Positions 1-12,257 of a stretch of 64,000 nt of DNA are shown here, piece after piece (position 1 is the first letter of the stretch; each line of letters opens with the position of its first letter). This stretch comes from Galeruca laticollis (taxonomy: Eukaryota; Arthropoda; Insecta; Coleoptera; Chrysomelidae). Under the pieces are notes generated by a model that made no database searches, was not told the origin of the DNA, and worked only from the letters and a program-made list of their open reading frames with translations. Made by a program: the position numbers and the translations under genes. The stretch is taken from the NCBI GenBank assembly GCA_963921935.1, contig OY998175.1, positions 150,403,309 through 150,467,308 on the forward strand, given 5' to 3'.

Positions 1-2
1 CT

Positions 3-1050
3 ATACAACCTGATGTAGGATCCGGTAAACTGAGACGTAACTTGTGGCATGAGGCCCTCAGGGAGGTCCCACTGCTGCAGGCCAATACGGACTCGATTCC
101 ACTGCGATATGCCTTCTACAGGCCCTACAAGGTAATCTTTAAAAACAACGAACAAGGCCCAACGGAAGAAGACGCAATCCGCATCTTCACAGATGGGTCT
201 AAATCAAATGTGGGCTCCGGATGTGGAATTTTCTCCAGACCCCTGAATCTAAACATAAAATGGGCAAAGGGCTGCAATGCAAGTGTTGCTCAAACAGAGC
301 CCACTGCTATCTGCATCGCTGCAAAAGAGATTACCAAAAGGAAAGCCACAGGTAATAACATATACATCCTTACGGACAGTAGACAAACACTAACAGCCCT
401 GAACAGACCACGTATTACATCAGGCCTAGTACTAGAATGTCACATGGCCTTAATCGAAGCCTGTAACAACAACACGGTCACTTTACGCTGGATTAAGGGC
501 CATGAGAAATCGAAAGGAAACCGTATTGCAGACTCGCTAGCCAGGAAGGCAGCCTGCCAAAAACTTTTGGGACCTGGCACTTTCATTGGTCTATCGGCGT
601 CAGCGACGGCCGACCTACTGAAGAAACACTCCCTTAATAAGTTTAAGGGTAGATGGGACGACGCAGAAGGCTGCAGGCTTGCCAAGGAACTGCTACAATA
701 TCCGGACAGCAAAGTAGCCAAAAAATACGTGACTATGAACAGGCGGAACCTACGAACAGCCACGGGTATTCTGACTGGTCACTGCCACCTACGAACAGCC
801 ACGGGTATTCTGACTGGTCACTGCCACCTACGAAAACACCTCCACAGACTGGGTCTGTGAAACCCCACTTTGTAGAGGATGTGAGCAAGAAGATGAGACT
901 GTCGAGCACATTCTTTGTGAATGTCAGACACTCTCTAATCTTAGGTTTAATGTATTCGGCGAGCACAGGCTAGCACACGCCAGTATGAGGGAACTTAATT
1001 CAGGCGACGTTGTCGCCTACTTCAGAGAAGTAGGCTGGATGACGAGCTAG
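3..1050 (+). pseudogene. LINE ORF2 C-terminus: RNase H plus zinc knuckle (frameshifted, runs off left edge)
   Basis: Open from the left edge in frame 3. RNase H type 1 fold with all four acidic residues visible: D in FTDGSK (codon at 192), E in QTEP (297), D in LTDSRQ (375) and D in NRIADSLAR (531). Known of the family: this domain removes the RNA strand of the RNA-DNA hybrid in non-LTR elements of the I/LOA-like group. A stop at 858 follows RLGL. Shifting to frame 1 at about 855 restores CETPLCRGCEQEDE..EHILCEC, the C-terminal cysteine/histidine cluster that follows RNase H in such elements, and reaches a stop at 1048-1050. The reading frame is therefore broken by one base. A 39-bp in-frame tandem duplication lies just before the break. 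Clade assignment is an inference. Confidence 0.85.
749..826 (+). repeat. 39-bp tandem duplication inside the LINE ORF
   Basis: Two identical 39-bp units (749-787 and 788-826), each encoding LRTATGILTGHCH in frame, followed by the first bases of a third. Related elements are expected to have one LTGH block before the zinc knuckle, so this is a replication-slippage duplication in a dead copy. Confidence 0.9.
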
Positions 1051-1199
1051 AATGAAGTTTTGAACCTCAGAAGGATGCACAATGAGCCAACTGTGGCCTA
1101 AGTGCTGTGGGGTCTACCCACCCTTCCAACTTTTACAGATACAATAACAGTAACATATTTTCAATAAATGGGATAGTTTCAAGCGGTTGAAACTACGCC

Positions 1200-4100
1200 G
1201 CATGTGTTGGTTGAAAGTACCCCATACCTACGTGTAATCAGTTCCGGGACCACATCAGTAGGTATGTACGTAGTTCGTCGCTGTTCGTGGGATATTTATT
1301 GATGACGGGGGGGGGGGGCGGATAGGAGAAAGGCCTCTGAGATGATTTTGTATGAGGAGGAGGTCTGTGGGGAAATACCTGGGGGCTCGTTGTGTCTAAA
1401 AACTCGAGCTTACCTCGAAATCACCTGTTATACCAATGTCTCCTGGCTGTCTGTGGTCAAGTCTCGCGGGCCAGTGGGATGGAGGGAGGGTCTTGGCTTT
1501 ACTGCCTGAGGAGGAGACAACCTCATTAAAAACCTAAAATCAAGGTGGGAAACCAGGCCGAAAAATGCGTGGCTATATAGAAGAAAGGCCTTACTGGTTT
1601 CGACCTTGGTGCACCGAGGGGAACTCCATTGTATTAAACCCCTTACCTATGCATACAGGGCTCTGCAGCGGTGGACCGTAATGACCCTAGCTTCCCGTAG
1701 GACCATTTATGGAAAAAGGAAGAAAAAGTAAAACTTCCACCGGAAAAGTAGTGGAGAAAACCTCCACCTCTTCATCCGGGCACCTCACAGAGGGAAAAAG
1801 GCCAAACGGCACAAATGTCGTATGCCGTTCGACCTCCCAAAACTGGGAGAACCGGGCGGCATAGACGGCCCACTGAGAAAAGGCCTCAGTGGAGCAGGGG
1901 TGCGGAAATACCTGCGACTCCTCAATCAGGGAATATCCCCTGAAGAGGCCAAGAAGCAGGTTATTCAGCGCCCAACCCCCCCGAAGGAACCACCAACGGG
2001 GAAGATAAAGCTTAAAAGAGACCCTGAGCATATTACTCCTCCGCAGCGACATCTTAGCAAAAACCAAAAAAAGCTACAACGGTAACCGGGCAAGTCACTG
2101 GTTATTACGCAGCAGCTGTCAAAACAGAGAAGGCTTTTAGGGTGTAAATAATACCCAATGATTATCCTGGGGTAATCCTGAAAGCAGAGCAGCTCTCCAC
2201 CCTGGAAGACACTCTGGTGGAAGAGCTGTGCCAGAGCAAAGAGAAGGGAATCCACTTCTCAGGTATCCATTTCCGTTGTGGAATAATACTGGTGGACTGT
2301 GGGTCCCAAGAATCGGCAGACTAGCTCATGAGATCAGCGTCGAAATTAAACTCTTGGGAAGGACCCGCATTGGTGGCTCCAAATGGAGACGACATCCCAA
2401 AGCCGGTCACCATAACGGTGTACTTCAAAAAACCACGACATGAAATTGAAGAAGATCCTCCAACTTGTCGAGGTTCAGAACTCCAACCTCACTAGTCGGG
2501 CTTGGAAGATCCTGAATGCTAAAAAGAGGGACATGAAACTATCCTCACGATTGGGATCGATCACCAATCTGGGGAGGCTCTGAAGGCAGGAGGTTACGCG
2601 CTAAACTTCCGTTTTAAACGTATCCCTGTCTCGGGGCTGGGAGAAAAAGAGCCCCGCGGAGGATCCAAAGGACATGGAGATACCCTTCACATCCGGAACT
2701 TCTGGAAAAGAGGAAAAAGGCGAAAGCTTGACCTTGGATCAGGCCGAGATCTCCTCCGGCTCTGCTGGGGTTACTGGGGATGCCGAGATCGCCTCTGCAT
2801 CCCGGGAAACTGGGCGGAGCAGCCTGGGGGTCGATAGTCTGACTCGATATAAAGAAACCTGCTAGAACTCCGAGTAAGATATTGCCATGGTGGTCGAGAA
2901 GGGTCAGGGAGAGATAGAGAAGGGGGATGAATTGGAGCTGAGTAACTCGGCCTCTCTCATCCATAATAATTCACCTTCACGTTCACGAATGTAGCTCAGA
3001 TTAACCTACATCACGCGAAGGCAGCTTCAGCCGTGATTGCAAGGTTGTTCGCTAGACTACAACTGGATATTGTACTGATCCAAGAACCATGGATCAACAA
3101 GAGAAGGCCAAATCAAAGGTTAGGCATGCAAGGATTCTAAATTGATTTATGTTCAAAGGCAAGTATATCCGCGTGCCTGTGTAATCATAAGAGATAACAT
3201 AAAATATATTTGGGTGTCAGAATGTGTGTCACGGGACCTTGTTCCAATCATGGTTCACCTCAACATTGGGGGTATCGACAGAGACATCGTCATTGCCTCT
3301 GCCTACTTCGCTGGAGACGGGCCGATGACACCGCCAGAAGAAGTAAAAGAGCTAGTGAGACACTGCAATGACAGACGGCCTTAAACGTGGGGACAACCCC
3401 AAGTTTTGTCACGAGAGCAAGAAAAGAGGTCCTGGGCGTAACAGTTTTTAATGTTGCTGCTAGGAAAAATGTAAAAGATTGGAGGGTGATGAGCGAGCCA
3501 TCACTTTCCGACCATAGGATCATCGAATTTAGGATAGCGGGAGATACTACCTCGATTCCTACAATTCGAAATCCTAGAAATACTGATTAGTCTCTTTACA
3601 AGACCAATCTGAAGGACAATTTGGAACACGTCGAAGTGATTGGGGTAAATCACCCGCACTACGACTTGGAACAAAGAGTCGAACAGATCGGCAATAATGG
3701 AAGCTTTTCATTCCAGTTGCCCACTGTCAAAAGCTCGTTCAGAAAAGAATGCTCCTTGGTAGAATGAGAACCTGTCGAACCTCAGAAGAGGTCCGTCGGC
3801 TCTTCAATAGAGCCAAACGTGACGGTAATTGGCAGGGGTACACTGAGAAGATTACTTACTCAGTACAATAAAGAGATTAGGAAGGCCAAAGGTTTAATTT
3901 TCAAACCTTTTGCGAAAAGATCACTTCCACTCACACAGCGGCCAGACTACAAAAGGTCATGAGAAATGGGGGAACTAACCCCACATGTCGCTGAAAAAGC
4001 CAGACGGATCATACACGGAAGATGAAGACGAACGATCGATTCTTCTTCTTAGAACTGTTCCAGGTAGTGAACCAGCAATAAGCACTGAAATAGTAATGAA

Positions 4101-4985
4101 TTACACCAAAAAATCCCGCAAGGAAGATTGGGACATAGCTAAGAAAAGATTTACCAGACAACGGTTGGAATGGACCTTTCAACCATATAAATCACCAGGA
4201 GTGGATGGAATTTTTCCAGCTCTCCTGCAGCAAGGGATAGAGGAGATTCTTCCTCACCTGCTGAAGATTACAAGAAGCAGTCTAGCAGTGGGTCTAATAC
4301 CAGAAAATGGAGAAGGCCAAGGGTAACCTTCATACCAAAAATAGGGAAAAAAGATGGGACTGATCCCCGATCTTTTAGACCCATCTATCTAACATCGTTT
4401 CTACTCAAAACGATGGAGAAAGTAGTGGATAACTACATAACGAGAGAGAACCTAGAGAATATACCACTTCATAAATGTCAGCATGCCTACAGAGCGGGCC
4501 GATCAACTGAGACGGCTCTGTATCAGCTGACCGAAGTCATCCAGAGAACTCTGAACAACAAAGAAATCGCAATGTGCGCATTCCTGGATATATCTGGGGC
4601 CTTTGACAACACAACTCATGTGTCTGTCAAAGAAGCACTAAGAAGGCGAGGAGTAAATGAAACCATTGAGAAATGGATCTATGAGTTGTTGACGAGGATA
4701 GCTGAGACACAGGTGGGGAATCAAACCACCTCAGTTTAAACCACTCGGGGGACACCTTAAGGGGGAGTGTTATCTCCCCTTCTATGGAGCCTCATTGTAG
4801 ATGAGTTGCTCTACAGGCTAACGGAGCTTGGCTTCGAATGTATGGGCTATGCTGATGACATAGTTCTAACAGTCACGAGGCAAGTTCGACAGCACCTTGT
4901 GTGATTTATTACAAAAAGGCCTCAGAATCATAGAGCAATAGTGCCTGTCAGTGGGGCTAAACATTAACCCAAACAAGAGCTGTAG
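1200..4985 (+). mobile_element. Non-LTR retrotransposon (RNase H-bearing family), copy 1, degraded and 3' truncated
   Basis: Lies directly downstream of, and in the same orientation as, the tail at 1-1170, so the two copies are head to tail. It aligns by eye with the copy at 26030-31330 over most of its length, for example a shared start near 1283 and 26037 and shared GSKWRRHPKAGHHNGVL versus PKWRRYPKAGYHNGVL near 2385 and 26708. A gag-like ORF1 remnant at 1709-2085 contains KGLSGAGVRKYLRLLNQG. ORF2 remnants follow from about 2990. The element stops at about 4985, before the RNase H region, where AG-rich sequence and then the mariner begin. Confidence 0.8.
2990..4985 (+). pseudogene. LINE ORF2 remnant: endonuclease and reverse transcriptase, many frameshifts
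   Basis: Pieces in all three plus frames give an APE-type endonuclease (LDIVLIQEPWI near 3060; DRDIVIASAYFAGDG near 3280; SEPSLSDHRIIEFRI near 3495) followed by a reverse transcriptase (FQPYKSPGVDGIFPALLQQ near 4175; AYRAGRSTETALYQL near 4485; MCAFLDISGAFDNTT near 4570; GYADDIVLTV near 4850, the YADD catalytic core). Known function: target-primed reverse transcription. Compared with the copy at 27.5 kb, this one lacks about 120 bp of endonuclease around 3385, where the other reads IIISCDAYAHN. Multiple stops make it non-functional. Confidence 0.8.
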
Positions 4986-5069
4986 GGAAAAAAAGAAAAA
5001 CAGGAGAAACAGTAGGAAACATTGAAAAGGAGGAATAAAATGAACAGATTATGAGCTTATACTCCAATA

Positions 5070-6359
5070 CGAGGATGCATTGATATCTAGTTAGTCTAGA
5101 CCAGTTCCATGCATAAACAAAATATTGCGTTACCATAGCAACGAACAATAACTTATTAGAAGTGTCAGTGTGAAGTTTTACGTCAAAAAAGTAAGCCAGA
5201 GTTACGCAATAAATTAAAAGAAAAAAGATGTCCACCGAAATTGTGAAAATCGAAAAATTGGGGTATCGAGCCATCATCAAGTACCTGTATTTAAAAGGGT
5301 TAAGAGGTAAGCAAATTTACGATGATATGCTTAATACCCTTGGTGTTCAATGTCCTTCGTATTAGACCGTGAAAAATTGGACTGCAAGCTTCAAAAGAGG
5401 TAAATTTTCCATTGAAGGTGATGACCGATCGGAAAGGCCAGTTTCTGTGTCAGTCCCCGAAAATATCGATGCAGTTCATGACATGATTTTATCAACCCGT
5501 CGAATTGGGCTAAAACTGATGTCTGAAGCACTGAATATTTCATACTAACGCGTTCATCATATAGTTCACGTCAATTTGGACATGAGAAAAATTGTTGCAA
5601 AATGGATCCCAAAATGTTTGAATGTTGACCAAAAGCGTGCAAGGGTAGAAGCATCGCGTTCGATCTGTGCTCGATTTGAAAACGATGTAGACTTCTTAAG
5701 CCGAATTGTTACTATGGATGAGACTTGGGTACATTTCTAAGATCCAGAAACAAAGCAACAATCGATGGAATGGCGACACTCTGGTTCTCCAAGACCTAAG
5801 AAGTATCGTGTCCAAAAATCTGCTGGAAAAGTTCTTGCTTCAGTTTTTTAGGATTGCCATGGAGTAATCATGATTGATTTTTTGGATAAGGATAGAACAA
5901 TAACAGGAGATTACTATTCGACATTACTGACCACTCTACGGGAAAAAATTAAAGAGAAAAGACGCGGAAAGCTATCCAAAGGTGTTTTGTTTTTGCAGGA
6001 CAATACCCCTGCACACAAATCTCATGTTGCCATGCAAAAAATTCGTGATTTAGGGTTTGAATTACTAAAACACCCCCCTTATTCACCATATTTGACTCCG
6101 TCCGACTATCATCTCTTTCCTCAACTGAAAAAAAATTTAAAAGATCGTAAATTTTCTTCCAACGAGGAGGTAATAAAAGCTGTGGAGGTCTGGTTTGCAG
6201 AGCAAGAAGAAACATTTTTTTGAAAGGTCCAGAGACGTTTCAGGTTCGCTGTAATAAATGTATCCAATTAAGAGGAGAATATGTTGAGTAATAAAATATT
6301 TTGACATTGAAATTTTATTTGGTTCTATAGTAGGCCAAGAATTTTTCAATATATCCTCG
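5070..6359 (+). mobile_element. mariner element, 1290 bp, TA target duplication
   Basis: Begins CGAGGATGCATTGATAT after TA (5068-5069) and ends as the reverse complement of CGAGGATATATTGAAAAA before TA (6360-6361). Length, TA duplication, terminal inverted repeats and the encoded transposase all match the mariner family. The inverted repeats are imperfect, so the copy is aged. An 11-bp inverted repeat unrelated to the mariner ends (5040-5050 and 6403-6413) brackets it from outside, suggesting insertion into an older inverted-repeat element. Confidence 0.9.
5228..6223 (+). pseudogene. mariner transposase (four in-frame stops, no frameshift)
   Basis: A single frame from ATG at 5228 to TGA at 6221-6223 gives about 331 codons, close to the usual 345 or so. 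In-frame stops interrupt it at 5363, 5546, 5738 and 5849, with no length change. Visible parts are a helix-turn-helix N-terminus (YLYLKGLRGKQIYDDML), then VTMDETWVHF (first catalytic D, codon 5717), LQDNTPAHKS (second D) and SPYLTPSDYHLF (third D), the DD34D pattern of mariner. Point stops without indels suggest decay by substitution. The usual SPDLAPSDY is SPYLTPSDY here, but the catalytic aspartate is kept. Confidence 0.9.
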
Positions 6360-6419
6360 TACATACAAAAATTGAATCTAATTTTTAAAATAAAACCACA
6401 GAAATCTGTTCATTCTTAT

Positions 6420-9000
6420 CCGTCATGTTCTCAAAGTAATTAGAAATGCAAATTTAAATCCGAGAAAAATAATAACCAGACAGAATCTGTTATAAATTTG
6501 CTTCAGGTGGACGCCACCTAATTTTTTAAGAAAAGATATCGGTGGAAAAATTGGAAAACATCAATAAACATTTTCAAATAGTAGAAATGTTTTTAGAAAA
6601 ATCGGAATAGATTGGTTTGTAAGCACACAACTACAATTTGAAAATAGAAAAGACTTACCAGCAAGACAGAGTACCACCACGCACCAAATATAATTGTAAA
6701 CTGAATAAATAAATTTGCTTCTTAGCGAAGGATATTTAAGATAACGAGACCAATTTCACTGGAATTGTCGTTTAAATAGGAACATTACTAATGTAAAAAC
6801 GGTCATTCTTAACATATCAAAGTAAAATAATTTTGAATTAGAGGTGGGAGTAGCTGAAGGATAAGTAACGCTCATAAATAACTAATGAAAATTCAAACAT
6901 GTCGCGATGACATCTTACTCTGTGACATGCAACGTTATTTGTAATAAAAATTATATATATGAGGTGTTTTAAGGTAAATGATATAAGCTTATTTTAATTG
7001 AAAATTTATTAAAATAGAATCCTAATACAGGAAAAATATATAATAAAACATTTCACAGTATAGAAATCAGTTTTAATCGTTTTGGAAACGATTACATTAC
7101 TTAGCATATTAAAACAAACAGTAATCCTTCTAATCGAATAAGGAACCTGATACCAATGAGAAAGTGAGGGAGATTCACAGAAGCTACACCTAAGCAATTG
7201 AAAATGGTCCCAAAATTCTATTGAATTAAAAGTTGTTTTGTTTTAACAGCATACAGAGCAAAAAGGAAATTGTAGTTCAGGGAAATATTTATAAACTTTT
7301 GATAAATATGTTAAGAAAGAAAGTGCAGAAACATGCACACATTTTTCAATGAGTTCCAGATAGGAATTAATAAACCTAGGTCTTATTACATATTCTGATC
7401 ATTGTTAGAGTAATAATTAAAAATATATTTGTTCATCTCATTTGTAAATAAAAGAAATATCTTGAAAACTACAAATTTTTCGATTTTGTTTGTGAGCAAA
7501 AAGAAATGGCAGACATAAAAAATTAATCTCGCCAATCCATAAAACAAAAATAAATTTTTACTTCAAATAAACGTATCTCACTTTTAATAAACTTATTCAT
7601 GTTCCAAAGTTATCAAATGAAACAGGTATATCAAAAAGTAAATAATTTAGACCCCCTATTTCTTATAACATTTCATACAATTCAACTTACGTCGTAAATT
7701 TCTTTTGGATAGACTGTGTATAAGTATACATTGTAGAGTATATAGAAATCATTAGTAGACACAGTGTAAAATGTGTTCACTAAATGATAAAATAAAGTGA
7801 TACTAAAACGCACAATAGTGATAAATTCAAAAATGAAATATTGAGAAATCAATTATAAATAAACCTTAATCCAAGATTAAAATATATTTGGTTTAACAAA
7901 TTTCCCAATAATTTTACACTTTTCATATAATCGAATGAAATCATTCCAAACCATATAGTTTCAATATACAAATATTACTTTAACAGGAGTTCAGTAGTAC
8001 TATTTTACAAATATAGCTTCAAATTCCTTAGGCTCCTTTTAAATTAATATAAAATCGAAAAAAACTTCCACAACTTCCAATAGAATTTTTTTGTTCCTCA
8101 TTAGCAGATATTGATAATTTAAAATTAAACCAAACACCAAAGTTTTATCTAAGGAGGTAATATGCAAAAAATTGCCACAAAAAGATCAAAATAGAGTTAG
8201 CAGTACTGCACAGTACTGTTATAAGAATTTATATTCAACTGGCTATCAACATGCAACATTTAGTCCGATATTAAAAGTACATTGAAAATTTGGGTTTACT
8301 GTGTAGTGTAATTCGTCCACAGGAAATGTTTTGTCCATACAACCAATAACAGCACAGTAAGCTGGTCACATGACTTAAGGCGAACACTGAAACAGTCAAA
8401 TATTTCTGAAGAGTGGTTATGTGATTGCCTTGACTACTAGACCTGAGAATTACATGTTTAATTTTCATCATTTTTATGAACGTAGAACCCTTTTATAGTC
8501 ATACATTTAAAAATAGAAAAAAATTAAAAAGTGTATCCCATACACTTTTCTACAAATGAAGAAAAAGCTCATCTCACATTTCGCCGAATAAAAATGTATA
8601 TCTTGTCTTTTACTGAAAGGTCTTTCAATGTTTAACTGGGAAATTACTAGTTTTTGCTAAAGCAATTTCAACGTACTTTACTCGTCATTCCATTTGTATA
8701 ATTTTTTTGGATATGCTGTATGTATAAAGGCAATTTATCCAATTTCAGAAATACTTTTTTGGTACCTATTATCATTTTTAATAAACATTATGACCTGTAT
8801 TTAAATTTAAACATACTTTACTCTTCAGTCAACATCATTATTTTTTATTTTCCCTGTATAACAACCATTATTTTGAAACATTGATACTTGATTATTGATT
8901 TTCAGAGTATGCAGAGATTTTATTCATTAATTTTTTGTGAGATGTAATATAAACTTGTCCACATTGGTATAAAACCTTTTGAGGCACGCTGCGTGAAATA
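6420..9000. other. AT-rich intergenic sequence, no gene recognised
   Basis: No reading frame with recognisable similarity, and only short chance ORFs on either strand. Short imperfect palindromes occur, for example around 7078. Probably intergenic sequence between the LINE/mariner cluster and the 3' side of SelT. Confidence 0.6.
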
Positions 9001-9490
9001 GTATATTATATACCGCGGGACTGAAGTAGTACATTTAATCCTGAAGGTAAAGTTTATGGCCCGACCGCAGGGAGGGCCATAATTTACCTGAAGGATTAAA
9101 TGTACTTCAGTCGCAAGGTATATACGATACTTTTCGTACTTCCGGTATGATTTTATTAATTATTTCAATAATTTCAATCAGTTTTTTCTCTCTTCAACTC
9201 ATTTAATAAACTGTCTTTAAAATAAGTTACCATAGTAACATTGCGTTGTGACAGTTATAATTTAGAAACATTGTCATTACTAGTGTCATTGTAAATTTGA
9301 ATATTAACGTTAATTACCATTCTAATTAATTATATTTTTCAATAAAATATCCCTTAAATTCGTTTGTTTGTGATTTAATCGTTCCGGGAGTTTCGTCAAT
9401 ATTTAATCCCGGAGGGATTAAATGTGACACTTTAGTACCTGTCACAAGGGAGTGAAGTTGTCACTTTAGGCCCGGAAGTACGAAAAAACT
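9001..9490. repeat. Foldback repeat D: two palindromes around an AT-rich spacer
   Basis: Left palindrome 9001-9130 has arms of about 60 bp closing on ATGGCCC / GGGCCAT with an 11-nt loop (9063-9073). Right half contains a 23-bp palindrome (9401-9423) with arms ATTTAATCCC / GGGATTAAAT. The same TTTAATCC word is also in the left palindrome. A perfect 15-bp inverted repeat, TTTTCGTACTTCCGG (9131-9145) and its complement (9472-9486), encloses the spacer. The layout is shared with foldback repeats at 29.0, 34.3 and 56.8 kb, but the GCTGGGCATCGAGGA box of those copies is absent. No coding capacity seen. Confidence 0.8.
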
Positions 9491-11800
9491 TTTAAAGTCG
9501 CCAACACCTTGCTTTTGTCAGTCCTAAGCTCGCAAAAGTGTAGTGAATCCCTATATAATTAATTTTAGGCATTATAGAATTTGAAACATGAAGATCGTAA
9601 AACAATTAATATTTTAAATGAAAAGTTATTGCAAGTATATTATAAACAGCGCGCGATAACAAGTATACACAAATGAAATAATAGTTTATGTAAACACAGC
9701 ATTTAACCACGAAATTCACCTTGACTGAAATCGCGTCACCTTGATCGTTATAGAATATAAGCCGTTTACCAGCTGAGTGTATATAGATATAGTGACATAC
9801 CTTAACATAGGAATGTAGTAATTAAAATAGTAGACGTGGGTTAGTGTTGCTCGTATGTAGAATTTAAAGACCCGAATAATTAAATAGTTAAGTGTTAGTA
9901 AGTGTAACATATGCCGCTCTATGTAAGTACCAATTTTAGTCATAATAAACCAACCAATTATTTTGTATGAAGACATTTTATTGATTCCGTTCCTGCTACG
10001 AGGCTCAATGGTAGTGACACGAACCTAATCTTGTGGAGAATTGGTATCAGCATTTCAGGACACATTCTCCGCATCACACAATTCTGAAGGATAGTTTCAA
10101 GTTTGTAAAAATAATTAACAATTTATTTTGGTCAGTTTTTAAATGCTCTCACAAATTAATACGCACGCCTTTGGTTTCGACACAGTTTATAGCTTATAGA
10201 AGCAGTTGGCTCACTCGTTGTCGGCACCTTTGATCTCTATGTTCCAATTTTTCCACCATGCACCATGAAATTGTTTCCCATGGGAATGGAGTTGGAGCAT
10301 AGGTAATATAAATATATAACTGTTTACATTATTCTTGAAGCCAACATCATTTCACATTCTAGGCTAATATCACTTGGGTTAGCAGGATAAAGTAGTATTC
10401 TATCTACTATTAAAAATAATCAATATTTCAGAATCTTTAAATAACATTTCAAATGTATCAAGGTTTATGTAATTATTATTAAAATAAATTTTACTTTTTA
10501 CATATTAATAAACACACACATACATAATAATAAACGCAATATTGGTATAACTACATTATAATAAATCTTGCAGGTCCAAGATTCGAATGAATACTAGGCA
10601 ATTGTTTTTTACATTTGATAAGTCTATTTCCATTCAAGGAAGCATTAGCAGTTGTATGCATAGTAGCAGTTATCGTCATACTTTGGTCTAAAGACGACGT
10701 CATAATAGAGGATATACCCTATTCTGTGACGTTTCTTTCATAGCGATCAACCCCTTACGTCAAACCCCACTGGGCCTACAAATTGATGGTGGCTTCATAA
10801 CAAATCGAATTTATGAATGAATGGTTGGGGTTGTGAGTTGGAGCCAACAACAGTGACTAATACATGCCAAATTTTCTGAGCATCTTGAATTTGTTTCCCA
10901 AACGTGGATGTGAGCGAGAGAAAACATTGGAACGGGAAAATCGGCAGAGATCTAACTGATTATATAAGTTGTAGACTGTGGTTTTGTCATCTTATAGTGG
11001 CCGTGTTCATTTATAGTTTTAGTATGGACCTAATTCAATGTAAATGATTCATCATTTAAGCTTGTTATTCACATTTTCAATGGAATTTCAATGTCTTACT
11101 CTTTTAGTGTTATACTGTTTTATGTTTTATTAAATGTTACATTAAAAAAATATTTTTTGGACATTTCCATTCATAACGTGTTTTATCTTGAATTCTCTTA
11201 AAAATAATTTTATGCAAATAAAAAATGTTATTATATAGTCTATCGTTGTTGCCATTTCAATTTTTAAGTCATACATCTTAATATTTCAACTGCATGTAAT
11301 CATATTGCTCCGTAAAATTGTATTTTTGTGGTAAAACATGTTTTGTATATTACCTCCTCAACTCATGACTTTCTTTTATTCAGTGACATCGTTCAAACAT
11401 TCAAGACAGGCAAGAAAATTTACACATAATCCTGTAAGATTCCAAAAAAAGAAGTAGATTGAGGTCTGCTCTTTGATACATATATCCTTATCAAAGACAT
11501 AAAATTTAATGTATATACAGTAAAAAGTTAGGAACAGTTCGTTTGTTTTTTTTATATATGTTACATCTTTCATTGTATATAAATTGAGGAAATAACTATT
11601 AGACAAAAGTAATATCAAGAAATAAAACTACCTACAATAAAAAGATGGTAAAATAACATGTAACAAACTAAGAGAACCAAGACGTTAAAAGGTTTTCCTG
11701 AAAACTTGTAGTGGCAACTACTTCCTCAAGTTCAAATTCTGATAGTTAAAAAACAAACTCTTACAATAAATGTCAACTTAACTGTAATTAAACGGATTTT
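9491..11800. other. AT-rich flank downstream of SelT, no gene recognised
   Basis: No supported gene. A stretch at about 10690-10860 is richer in GC and may be an old repeat, but I could not assign it. Confidence 0.5.
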
Positions 11801-11808
11801 AAAGAACG

Positions 11809-11814
11809 TTTATT
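11809..11814 (-). terminator. Candidate SelT poly(A) signal
   Basis: TTTATT on the plus strand reads AATAAA on the minus strand, about 125 nt after the SelT stop codon. Other AATAAA-like words are common in this AT-rich DNA, so the assignment is tentative. Confidence 0.45.
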
Positions 11815-11939
11815 TTTGTGTTATAAATATATGCAATACCAGTACATAGTTATATCAAAGATAAGGATACAATAACAACCTGTAATAATATATACTCTTC
11901 ATGAATCTCTCCTAGATATTCATTAGGAGAGAATTAATA

Positions 11940-12257
11940 TTATTTAGCGAAATTATTCAGTTCTATTTTATTGTCAAATTGCATATGACTATCGATTATT
12001 TGGAATAATTCAGTAGGTTGGGGTATACGACCAGTTTCTAACTTTGACCAGACTGGTATATCATTCAGAGATATCTCAAATGCTCCAGACTGAATAAGTT
12101 GGCCTTCGAGAATATTGGAGAGAAAGAATAACATCATGCAGGCATACAGTTTATTTTCAATGCACCATATCCACAATGACGGTCTTGGTTGATTGAAGTA
12201 TTCGAAAACGTTGATATTTGCAAGTATACACAGGATTATAGCCATTTTGATCCAGCC
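11940..12257 (-). CDS. SelT: Selenoprotein T homologue, exon 3 (C-terminal half)
   Basis: Encodes residues 95-199 of a 199-residue protein. It starts at an AG acceptor (plus-strand CTT at 12258-12260) in phase 0, directly following exon 2, and ends with stop TAA at 11942-11940. Recognisable SelT stretches are ENKLYACMMLFFLSN and SGAFEISLNDIPVWSKLE. The first 20 or so residues are hydrophobic (MAIILCILANINVF), matching the membrane-associated segment of SelT. Known role: an ER-membrane thioredoxin-fold oxidoreductase. Intron 2 upstream is 8636 bp and filled with transposon remnants. Confidence 0.93.
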   Translation of the reverse strand, partial: GWIKMAIILCILANINVFEYFNQPRPSLWIWCIENKLYACMMLFFLSNILEGQLIQSGAFEISLNDIPVWSKLETGRIPQPTELFQIIDSHMQFDNKIELNNFAK

